DNA of 9,651 nucleotides from an uncultured Veillonella sp. (GTDB taxonomy: Bacteria; Bacillota_C; Negativicutes; Veillonellales; Veillonellaceae), in the NCBI GenBank assembly GCA_900765235.1, contig CAAFRK010000158.1, forward strand, positions 1-9,651, written 5' to 3'. The position numbers and the translations under genes are program-made. Shown here piece after piece: positions 1 to 6,970 of this stretch; positions within the stretch are counted from its first letter, which is position 1; each line of letters starts with the position of its first letter. The notes beneath the pieces were generated by a model. It searched no databases. It was not told the DNA's origin and saw nothing but the letters and a program-made list of their open reading frames with translations.

Positions 1-639
1 AATACTTTGACCAATAAGGTTGCCATTTGTATCTAATGTAACTTGTACAGTTACATCACCTTGTAACTTTCTTTTTAAAGCCATTGAAGGCATTTGTGCA
101 TTATTTTGCACTCTTACACGGAATCCTTCCGTATCAAAGGCAGCTTTCACCGTACCATGACTATCACCATTGCCATTACCGTTGCCATTTCCCTGACCTT
201 GACCATCGCCATTACCAGTGCCAACACCTGTACCGTTACCACCGCCAGAGCCGCCACCATTTCCGGGGCCGGAACCACCTGCAGAATTATCACCAGAGGT
301 ATTACCTTTATGTTCGCCGCCTTTCGGGGGTACATCTACTGCATCAGGAATATCTGTTGCAGTAGATGGATCTATATTCGCTACAACAGCCTTTGTTCTT
401 GCCGCCACTTCATCTGCTGACAACGGTTTTGGGAATAGGTCAGACCTGTTCCCGCCACCTCCACCAGCATGACCGCTGCCGCCATCATCGAGTACACTTT
501 GTGTGAGGTCGATCTCATACGTTTCCATATCTTGAATTGCTGGAACTACTACGAAAAAGATTACGGCAACAAAGAGAGCAATGAGATGAACTATGGCGGA
601 TATAATGGCTGCTTTTTTCCATGATATGCCTAGTCCCAT
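1..639 (-). CDS. tonB: TonB-family energy-transducing protein, 3' end cut by window edge
   Basis: Links the ExbB-ExbD proton motor in the inner membrane to outer-membrane receptors by gripping their TonB box. The first 213 residues are visible, starting MGLGISWKKA. A single membrane anchor lies at about residues 10-33 with a short basic cytoplasmic end. A periplasmic segment contains a run of five glycines (59-63), then a long spacer (about 105-162) made mostly of Gly, Asn, Ser and Thr. The start of a TonB C-terminal domain follows (about 165-213), with QMPSMALKRKLQGDVTVQV resembling the usual Pro-x-x-Ala ... Gly-x-Val pattern; the remaining roughly 40-50 residues are outside the window. The ATG lies 2 bases after the exbD stop and has an AAAGGAT ribosome site, so it should be co-translated with exbD. 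The spacer is oddly poor in the Pro-Lys/Pro-Glu repeats typical of TonB. Family assignment is firm; specific pairing with the upstream receptor is inferred from the operon. Confidence 0.88.
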   Translation of the reverse strand, partial: MGLGISWKKAAIISAIVHLIALFVAVIFFVVVPAIQDMETYEIDLTQSVLDDGGSGHAGGGGGNRSDLFPKPLSADEVAARTKAVVANIDPSTATDIPDAVDVPPKGGEHKGNTSGDNSAGGSGPGNGGGSGGGNGTGVGTGNGDGQGQGNGNGNGNGDSHGTVKAAFDTEGFRVRVQNNAQMPSMALKRKLQGDVTVQVTLDTNGNLIGQSI

Positions 640-641
640 AG

Positions 642-1049
642 TTATCCTTTCTGTTCGGCTGCAATGGCCAAGCGTTTAACGCCAGATTGTTTTAACATAT
701 CCATAATCGCTACAACTTGACCATGAGCAGCGCGTTTGTCAGCTTGTAAAATAACGCTAGCATTTGGATTTTCTTGAATACGCTGTTTAACCATGGCTTC
801 AGCATCATCAATGCTCATTGGCTTATTATCAATTGTAATATGTCCTTCTGCATCTAATGTAAGTACTACAGGTAATTGAGCTGGTGCAGAGGCACTTGTA
901 GCTTGTGGTAATTGCACGGATAACGCCTTTTGAGCAACTGTTTGCAAGCTGTTCATCATGAAGAATACCAACAAGAAGAAAATAATATCAATCATTGGGA
1001 TAATCATGAATTCAGGCTTTGTTTTCATACGAAAGCTTTGTAGGTTCAT
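642..1049 (-). CDS. exbD: ExbD/TolR-family proton-motor subunit
   Basis: Inner-membrane partner of ExbB that converts proton flow into motion of TonB. The 135-residue product is a normal ExbD length. It has a short cytoplasmic N-terminus, one membrane helix (about residues 14-34) holding the hallmark aspartate in PMIDIIFFLLVFFMM (Asp21), and a periplasmic domain (about 36-135) with the family's VVLTLDAEGHITIDNKP-type strand pattern. I chose the ATG at 1049 over the upstream GTG at 1061. The ATG has a GGGTGG ribosome site about 8 bases upstream and lies 2 bases after the exbB TAA, the same spacing as the exbD-tonB junction. The GTG would have its only Shine-Dalgarno-like sequence directly abutting it. 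The flanking genes make ExbD more likely than TolR, and no tolB, pal or tolA is visible. Confidence 0.94.
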   Translation of the reverse strand: MNLQSFRMKTKPEFMIIPMIDIIFFLLVFFMMNSLQTVAQKALSVQLPQATSASAPAQLPVVLTLDAEGHITIDNKPMSIDDAEAMVKQRIQENPNASVILQADKRAAHGQVVAIMDMLKQSGVKRLAIAAEQKG

Positions 1050-1051
1050 AA

Positions 1052-1669
1052 TTAATTCCACCCTTCTCGCTTAGCACTAACGATGTTCACACACATACCT
1101 TCGATTTGATTAATAATGGAATCTAAACGATGGCTAAAGAATGTGTACACAATAAATGCCATGATGGCTACACACAAACCAGAAGCTGTGGCAATAAGGG
1201 CTTCACCAACGCCACCAGTAATAGCGGATGCACCAGCACCAGCATCGAGAATACTAAAGGAACCAATCATACCTGTAACAGTACCAAGTAAGCCTAATAA
1301 TGGGGAGATTGTAACAGTAGCGCTAAGGTAATCCATATATTTACGGAAACCAACCGCATCAACACCCATTTGATCAGCGAAGGCCGTTTTCATTGCTTCT
1401 TCGCTAGAAGCATTATGTAGACCAGCTTCCGCAATACGGCTCGCAATAGATGGATTTTCTTTAATAACTTTATCAATCTCATCCCATTTTTGTAATTTTG
1501 CTAACTCATTTACTGCATGTGTAACAACGAATGTCTTACCTGCATACTTATGATAAAAGAAAGCCCGTTCTACAGCGATAGCGATAACCATGAAAGACAA
1601 GAGTAACAATGGATACATTACATACCCGCCACTATGAAACAAGTGAATGACATAATTTAAATTTTCCAT
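1052..1669 (-). CDS. exbB: ExbB/TolQ/MotA-family proton-channel protein
   Basis: Forms the inner-membrane pentamer that, with ExbD, energises TonB. The product has 205 residues and three predicted membrane helices: about 16-36 (ending in the conserved VERAF with Glu34), about 117-139 and about 155-178. The second and third helices hold the family core, with Pro123, LLGLLGTVTGMIGSF and the small-residue-rich GGVGEALIATASGL. A cytoplasmic region of about 75 residues lies between helices 1 and 2, as in ExbB and TolQ. The start ATG has an AGAAAGG ribosome site about 8 bases away. It begins 35 bases after the receptor stop, with no convincing terminator between, and its TAA is 2 bases before the exbD ATG. 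This supports one transcript with the receptor. ExbB rather than TolQ is chosen from the receptor and TonB neighbours. Confidence 0.94.
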   Translation of the reverse strand: MENLNYVIHLFHSGGYVMYPLLLLSFMVIAIAVERAFFYHKYAGKTFVVTHAVNELAKLQKWDEIDKVIKENPSIASRIAEAGLHNASSEEAMKTAFADQMGVDAVGFRKYMDYLSATVTISPLLGLLGTVTGMIGSFSILDAGAGASAITGGVGEALIATASGLCVAIMAFIVYTFFSHRLDSIINQIEGMCVNIVSAKREGWN

Positions 1670-1704
1670 TTTAATAACCTTTCTGCCTGTTTACAGACTG
1701 AATA

Positions 1705-4700
1705 TTAGAACCTGTAGGTCCCTTGAATTCTTGTATAATCGCCTAACTTAAAGCTTTCACTACCATATAAAGTATCTCGTTTATTAGTGCCCTTCGCATC
1801 AAATGTATAGAATGCTTCAAGGAGTAAATCCTTGCGTGGTACATAGCCCGCACCAAATGTGAAGCTACGAATACCATCGAGATAACGATCTGGTACAGCA
1901 CCAGTACCATTACCGCCAAAGAATGAACCATGTTCAAAGTATTTATAGTCGATAAATGCATTCCAAGATTTTGGAACATCTAGATCAGCACGACCAATAT
2001 CTAAGCGGGCCATCCAGAAATGAGGTGTACCACCCATTTGATGACCTTTAAGAGCAAAGTCCGCAGTGCCCCGTTCATGTTGATATACCGTATTACCATT
2101 TAAGTAACGCCCTAGGTTAGAACGGTTTTGACCGTAATCAACGGTAACAGAAGCATTAGCACCTAATTGGTATTTAGCGCCAATACCGAATACTTGAGCT
2201 ACATTTGAGAAGTTATATTCATCATTGCCGTTACCATTTGCATTTAAATAGGTATGTGTTTTACCACCAAAGGAACGTAAGTACCATGCTTGTAACCCAA
2301 GACGAGAGCCTATTTGTTTCTTATATTGAACAAAGGCCGCTTTATCAATGGCCGGTACAGTATCTTTTTCAAGAACTACACCTTCTGTACGAATCAAATT
2401 ACCGATGATCTTGCCTATTGCTTCACGAGGTAATTTATTTTCAGACTCTGCATCATGTACAACTTTTTCAAGATTATATAAATAGTTGTACATTGCTGGT
2501 GTCATGCCCCAACCATAATCAGAACTACCTTCACCCCAGTCGTTAGAGGCCATTGTAAAGTTCTTTTTATAAATCGCATCTTTAGCATCATAATCGCTAA
2601 ATACATAGCTACCACTATCGTATTTATACGTTTTAGCACCTAAATAACCAGTGAACTCATAATCACTAGATAGTTGACCATAGTAATCATAGGATTGTTT
2701 GTAAGTGCCATCTGGCTGTTTAACCCAAACAACATCGAGCTCACTATTGTTATAGTTACTCCAGTTATCTGTAGCATTATATTTAGCTATTTCTGCTACG
2801 GATTGATTAATCTCGTCACCATGTTTTTCAACATAGGCCTTAGGATTTACTAAAGCATCTTTATTATCAGTAGATACGATGAGACCTTTCGCTTTTTCTT
2901 TTAAGTATTCAGGGTATAAGGAGGAGTTCACATTATACATAATGTCCCCTGTCTTATAGAGTTTTTCTCCTGTATGCTTATTAGTGATTTCATACATTGC
3001 ATAACCACCAGATGGAATATCGAGGGAGAATTTCTTCCCAGCCATATCTGTAGGATATGCTTTTGTAAGAATATCTTGTAAATGGCCCATGATTTGAGCT
3101 TGTTTTTGTTGGGTCTCTCTTAGCTTAGCATCGGCTTTAGCCATTTCTTGATCCCGGTTTGGATTACTCCAGCTAAGATCTAATGATTCCTTATAAGCTT
3201 CATATTCATCTTGTAAGCCTTTAAGTTGTTGATAGAAGTAGATGCTATCTGTCTTACCTTTGTAAGTAGAATCATAGATACCATTAGGACTATCTGGTGC
3301 TGCTGCATCCTCTGTAGATTTTTTCTCACCATCAGAGCCAGTTTTTGTAGCACTATTAATATCGTATGGGAACTCATCACGGTTAATACCAATCAATTCA
3401 GCCGCTGTTGGAGGTCTGTAAATAACTTCATGGACTGCATGTGTATAAGCAGAATCAGTAATGCCTGTACTATGTTTGAAAGTACCAACACCAATACGAA
3501 CTTGTGAGTCGTGACCATTCCATACAGCGCGAATGCCATCATAGGATTGACCAAACCAGTAGCCACTAGCACCCATAGGTTCTGTTAAGCGACCTACGGA
3601 TACATCCCATTTTTTAACACGTCTTGTGAGATCAACTGTATCGATTCGTTGATGATTAAAGCCTTTAGAATCGGATTGTGTCCAGCTTGTATCAACACCG
3701 CTCATACCAGTTGCACTACCGATAACTTTAAGATTTGTGAACTCATTAAGGCGTGCATCGAAGCCTAGGCGCAAGCGTTGTTCAAAGCTATGACGATTGG
3801 CATCGTACATATTAGCTTTTGCAGAACCAATAGCGGAATTTTCTCTAAATGGAGATTGTGGTCTATTAGAGCCATCATGTGCCATCCAACGTGCTCTGTA
3901 ATCGCCAACTAATGTAACACCACGTTCTTTAGTAGTGTCGAAATCAGAACGAATAAAGTCAGTCAAGCGAACCACATCAGATACGTTTTGTACACCGGAT
4001 TCAGCATTTGTAACTTCCCCATTAGTACCCGTTACATTTGAACCTGCTATGCTACCTTTTGCACCATCTTTAGTCTTACCGATAGCTGTCGTTTTACTAC
4101 TGTCTCCACCACCAAATTTAAGGTTAACCCCTACACGATACACGCGTTCTTGCGTAGCACGGTCATCATCGCGATGGTTAAAGATATTATTGATGCCAAA
4201 GTACATCATGGCATTTTTGTTAAATCGTTTTTGAACCATTACGTTCCAAATGCCAAATGTTTTCTTTTCATAGCTTTGCTTCTTATATACGCCTGCATCA
4301 CCAGATAAGATATCTGGCCAGTAGTTGCCACCATTATTAAGAGTATTACTATCAAGCATATTGATATAATAATCACCCCAAATGGAACCATTCCAACCGG
4401 ATTTAGGGTTGTCATAAGTAATGCCAATATCAATCTTATGCATTGGTTTATCCAACAATTGGCGAGGCATACTTGGATCACTCTTATTGATGGCATGCAA
4501 GTATGTATACCCGAGCTTACCGGACCAATACTTACCGAATTTTTGTTGTACCTCTGCTTGAAGGCCCGTAATTTCAGCTTTACCAATATTTTTAAAGCTG
4601 TAAATCATATCTGGGGCCCGTTGGTACTTCGCATCGCCTTTGAGGTATGGCGCAAAGTCCATGAAGTCCCCTGTGAAGTACACAGACATATAGTTCTTGA

Positions 4701-6789
4701 TGCGGTTGTGGAATACACCTACGCGCGCATAAGTATTTTTATTTTCACCTTCCAAGCTCATATCAAAGTTGACTGATTTTTCAGGTTTTAAATTAGGATT
4801 ACCCGCCCAGTACCAACCGAGTTTTGCTACCCCAATCCCTACAGGGTTAGAAGCGTACATTTCCCAGTTATACCATAATTCACCCATACCAGGCTCTGTA
4901 TAACCAGTACCAACATTGGCTTTAAATCTACGGTGTGTATTGCCCTTTACGTTATAGGTCATCCCCAAGGACGCAGACAAATTAGAACCAAATAGACTAC
5001 TATTATCAAAGCGAAGAATTGGGGATAAGGTTAAATTCTTATTCACCTGCCATGTATCAGAAACATAAGCATTTAACTTTCGAATCGTACCGCTACCAGT
5101 TGTTAACCGTTGATCACGGCTACGATATTCTTCTAAGAAGGCTTTACCATTGAGCTTAGGTGCTTTTTTACGCATTTCCGGATCATTGGATTCGCCATAC
5201 TTAAAGTAATCCCCTACGATATTGGCACGTGTAGCAGATAATACAGGATTTTCTGCTTTTAAACGATCTTCCAAAGCTTTATAACGAGCTTTAAACTCAT
5301 CCGTTACAAGTTGATTATTAGGAGATGTACTAGACCAATCACTTAATCGACTTTCAGATAAACCATAATTTATATAGTCATCGTATGTAATACCTGGTTT
5401 TTGAGCATCTGTTTCGGCGCCATAGTATTCATAATCCATATCCCATTGTGGCATACCGCCACCGGAATTGATGAACTTGTAGTCATGGATGTGGGAATAT
5501 ACTTTAATACTGTTATCGCCTTTACGTCTTACAAGACGGTCTAGTTTATCCACTAGCAAGCTCTTATCATAGTCCCATGGATCGATGTACATAGTGCTTG
5601 TATTAGGAGAGCTCTTTAAACGGCTACCAGAACCTTCTTCGCGAGCATAGCTTACGCCGTAGCTAAGCAAGTGATTTTTATTGAGTTGTGTATTCGCATT
5701 AGCTCGAATGTCTAATTGACGGTGATCGATATTATCGATATAGCGCAACTCATTGGAGCCTTCATAAGCAGAACGACCAGTATAACTAATGAGGGCTACG
5801 TCATTTTCTTTGATGCGGGAGTAGTTAGTTTCAACAGTCCAGTCGCTTTTACCAGCTCGAGAGGACCATTGCAAGTTTGCCGTATTACGATCTGCAGTAC
5901 GTTTAAAGTGTTGTTGAGGCTCTAAGTCGGAGTCGGAATGCTTAACATCGCGTACAAGATCTTCTGTATACCGGTTGAGACGCATTTCAAATTTATTTTT
6001 ATCGTTTGCATCATAAGTTGCTACAAGACCAATATCGGCCGCATCACCATAGTAACGAAGTACATTGGGTTTAAAGTTATGCTTAGCATAATCAAAAGCC
6101 ATACCGGAGTCACGACGTTTAACGGATGCTAAAACAGGCATAAGATCACGTTTACTACCAGATAAACCGACCTTTAATTTCCCCATTTGACCAGAGTCGG
6201 CACGAATGAAAAAGTTTTGATATGGGAACGCATCGCCATCGCTCTTACGACGCATACCTTCTGCATTCAATTGTAAGGTTGGTTTCTTTTGTGCCTTTTT
6301 GGTGATGATATTAACGACACCACCTATAGCATCAGAGCCATATTTAGCACTGGCAGCACCTTGGATAACTTCTATACGTTCAACGTTTTCTGTACCTAGC
6401 CGTTGGACTTCGTCTGCTGCACCAGAGTACTTATCAAAATCGCCGAGTACGGGTTGACCATCTACAAGGATTAGTGTGTGACGCGCTTCGGCACCGCGGA
6501 TGGATACACCAACACGGCCCATAGCATCAACGGTTCTAGATACACCTGTTTGAGTAAATATAATATCTTCTACGGACTTCGCCTGCTTTTTCTCAATATC
6601 TTTCTTGGTAATGATTTGCACTTGCTGTGAGTCTAATTTGGCTGCTTCTTCTGCCCATGTTCCTTTAACATGAACAACATCTGTAGTAACGGTTGCATTC
6701 TCAGCCCATACTACAAGAGGTGCGCTAAGCCATAAGGCAACTGCACTAGACAGAATTATGGCGCGCTTTGTATGTCCCCACCGATCCAT
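1705..6789 (-). CDS. TonB-dependent outer-membrane receptor fused to a second porin-like beta-barrel
   Basis: A 1694-residue protein, about twice the usual receptor length. Residues 1-29 are a signal peptide (cleavage likely after VWA). TDVVHVKG (36-43) is a plausible TonB box. The plug spans about 45-165, with VSIRGAEARHTLILVDGQPV and the closing GGVVNIITKK. A receptor barrel spans about 170-892, includes NPNLKPEKSVNFD (664-676), and ends NIFNHRDDD...YRVGVNLKF, a normal C-terminal beta-signal. A low-complexity linker (about 893-935) leads to a second barrel-like region (936-1694) with VGRLTEPMGASGYWFG, alternating aromatic strands and the terminal Phe of IQGTYRF. Long insertions sit at about 385-565 and 1120-1485. 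The start ATG has a strong AGGAGGG site at 6794-6800. Plug features resemble catecholate, haem or cobalamin receptors, but the substrate cannot be read from sequence. A Fur-like box and an AraC gene upstream favour an iron chelate. The identity of the second barrel is inference. Confidence 0.93.
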   Translation of the reverse strand: MDRWGHTKRAIILSSAVALWLSAPLVVWAENATVTTDVVHVKGTWAEEAAKLDSQQVQIITKKDIEKKQAKSVEDIIFTQTGVSRTVDAMGRVGVSIRGAEARHTLILVDGQPVLGDFDKYSGAADEVQRLGTENVERIEVIQGAASAKYGSDAIGGVVNIITKKAQKKPTLQLNAEGMRRKSDGDAFPYQNFFIRADSGQMGKLKVGLSGSKRDLMPVLASVKRRDSGMAFDYAKHNFKPNVLRYYGDAADIGLVATYDANDKNKFEMRLNRYTEDLVRDVKHSDSDLEPQQHFKRTADRNTANLQWSSRAGKSDWTVETNYSRIKENDVALISYTGRSAYEGSNELRYIDNIDHRQLDIRANANTQLNKNHLLSYGVSYAREEGSGSRLKSSPNTSTMYIDPWDYDKSLLVDKLDRLVRRKGDNSIKVYSHIHDYKFINSGGGMPQWDMDYEYYGAETDAQKPGITYDDYINYGLSESRLSDWSSTSPNNQLVTDEFKARYKALEDRLKAENPVLSATRANIVGDYFKYGESNDPEMRKKAPKLNGKAFLEEYRSRDQRLTTGSGTIRKLNAYVSDTWQVNKNLTLSPILRFDNSSLFGSNLSASLGMTYNVKGNTHRRFKANVGTGYTEPGMGELWYNWEMYASNPVGIGVAKLGWYWAGNPNLKPEKSVNFDMSLEGENKNTYARVGVFHNRIKNYMSVYFTGDFMDFAPYLKGDAKYQRAPDMIYSFKNIGKAEITGLQAEVQQKFGKYWSGKLGYTYLHAINKSDPSMPRQLLDKPMHKIDIGITYDNPKSGWNGSIWGDYYINMLDSNTLNNGGNYWPDILSGDAGVYKKQSYEKKTFGIWNVMVQKRFNKNAMMYFGINNIFNHRDDDRATQERVYRVGVNLKFGGGDSSKTTAIGKTKDGAKGSIAGSNVTGTNGEVTNAESGVQNVSDVVRLTDFIRSDFDTTKERGVTLVGDYRARWMAHDGSNRPQSPFRENSAIGSAKANMYDANRHSFEQRLRLGFDARLNEFTNLKVIGSATGMSGVDTSWTQSDSKGFNHQRIDTVDLTRRVKKWDVSVGRLTEPMGASGYWFGQSYDGIRAVWNGHDSQVRIGVGTFKHSTGITDSAYTHAVHEVIYRPPTAAELIGINRDEFPYDINSATKTGSDGEKKSTEDAAAPDSPNGIYDSTYKGKTDSIYFYQQLKGLQDEYEAYKESLDLSWSNPNRDQEMAKADAKLRETQQKQAQIMGHLQDILTKAYPTDMAGKKFSLDIPSGGYAMYEITNKHTGEKLYKTGDIMYNVNSSLYPEYLKEKAKGLIVSTDNKDALVNPKAYVEKHGDEINQSVAEIAKYNATDNWSNYNNSELDVVWVKQPDGTYKQSYDYYGQLSSDYEFTGYLGAKTYKYDSGSYVFSDYDAKDAIYKKNFTMASNDWGEGSSDYGWGMTPAMYNYLYNLEKVVHDAESENKLPREAIGKIIGNLIRTEGVVLEKDTVPAIDKAAFVQYKKQIGSRLGLQAWYLRSFGGKTHTYLNANGNGNDEYNFSNVAQVFGIGAKYQLGANASVTVDYGQNRSNLGRYLNGNTVYQHERGTADFALKGHQMGGTPHFWMARLDIGRADLDVPKSWNAFIDYKYFEHGSFFGGNGTGAVPDRYLDGIRSFTFGAGYVPRKDLLLEAFYTFDAKGTNKRDTLYGSESFKLGDYTRIQGTYRF

Positions 6790-6813
6790 TGTGCCCTCCT
6801 AAAATTTTAACTA

Positions 6814-6842
6814 ATTATATGTTTTGTATCTTTCACTCTCAA
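6814..6842 (-). promoter_or_regulatory. Sigma-70-type promoter of the receptor-exbBD-tonB operon
   Basis: Reading the minus strand, TTGAGA (6837-6842, 5 of 6 to TTGACA) is followed after 17 bases by a perfect TATAAT (6814-6819). Transcription would start near 6807, leaving a leader of under 20 bases that contains the AGGAGGG ribosome site. The -35 element lies inside the loop of an inverted repeat (6825-6855), so a protein bound there would compete with polymerase. Prediction from sequence only. Confidence 0.72.
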
Positions 6843-6917
6843 ATAAAAAGATACACTCTACCAACATATAATGACATTGAATATCATTTACATTTTAATG
6901 TTAGCAAAGTGTATCTT
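6825..6917. repeat. Three TGTATCTT motif copies around the receptor promoter, possible operator
   Basis: TGTATCTT occurs on the plus strand at 6825-6832 and 6910-6917, and inverted (AAGATACA) at 6848-6855. The first and second copies form a 9-bp inverted repeat (TGTATCTTT / AAAGATACA, 6825-6833 and 6847-6855) spanning the -35 region. The second and third form an exact 10-bp inverted repeat (AAGATACACT / AGTGTATCTT, 6848-6857 and 6908-6917) enclosing the Fur-like box. Candidate binding sites for the adjacent AraC-type regulator; this is inference. Confidence 0.5.
6870..6888. promoter_or_regulatory. Fur-like box upstream of the receptor operon
   Basis: AATGACATT-G-AATATCATT is a 9-1-9 inverted repeat with one mismatch. 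Its 15-bp core matches the Fur consensus TGATAATnATTATCA at 11 of 14 defined positions. Read on the minus strand, the core differs by one base from the box in the araC promoter (7926-7940). It lies about 28 bp upstream of the predicted -35 and does not overlap it, so either the true promoter differs or the site acts at a distance. Confidence 0.6.
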
Positions 6918-6927
6918 GCATATCTAC

Positions 6928-6957
6928 TCCGAAAAGACCAAAAATATACGTTTCGGA
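6928..6957 (-). other. Small inverted repeat just after the AraC gene
   Basis: A 7-bp perfect stem (TCCGAAA / TTTCGGA) with a 16-base loop begins 13 bases after the AraC-gene stop. On the transcribed strand it is followed by GTAG with no T-tract, so it is a weak terminator at best. It could instead be an attenuating or mRNA-end structure that lets some readthrough pass into the receptor operon. Confidence 0.3.
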
Positions 6958-6970
6958 CAATATTAAATTG

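Noticed and set aside
84..472. Plus-strand open frames, one (218-472) strikingly Pro-rich and resembling a TonB proline rod
   Set aside because: They are the antisense of the Gly-rich codons of the minus-strand tonB gene (GGN reads as CCN in reverse). There is no ribosome site, and the minus-strand gene has a TonB anchor, C-terminal domain and operon context.
1050..1061. Longer exbD starting at the GTG at 1061
   Set aside because: Its Shine-Dalgarno-like bases abut the GTG with no spacing, and it would overlap exbB. The ATG at 1049 has proper spacing and matches the next junction.
1670..1704. Short inverted repeat CTGT-TT-ACAG in the gap between the receptor gene and exbB as a terminator
   Set aside because: The stem is only 4 bp with no T-tract, too weak to end transcription; readthrough is expected.
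3973..3975. Internal GTG start (residue 939) that could make the second barrel a separate protein
   Set aside because: No ribosome-binding sequence precedes it and no signal peptide follows, so a separate product could not reach the outer membrane.
3226..4776. Open frames in other frames across the receptor gene (for example 3226-3507, 3935-4234, 4438-4776 plus; 4239-4586 minus)
   Set aside because: No ribosome sites and no recognisable domains, and they lie fully inside a gene with clear protein-family features. They are shadows.
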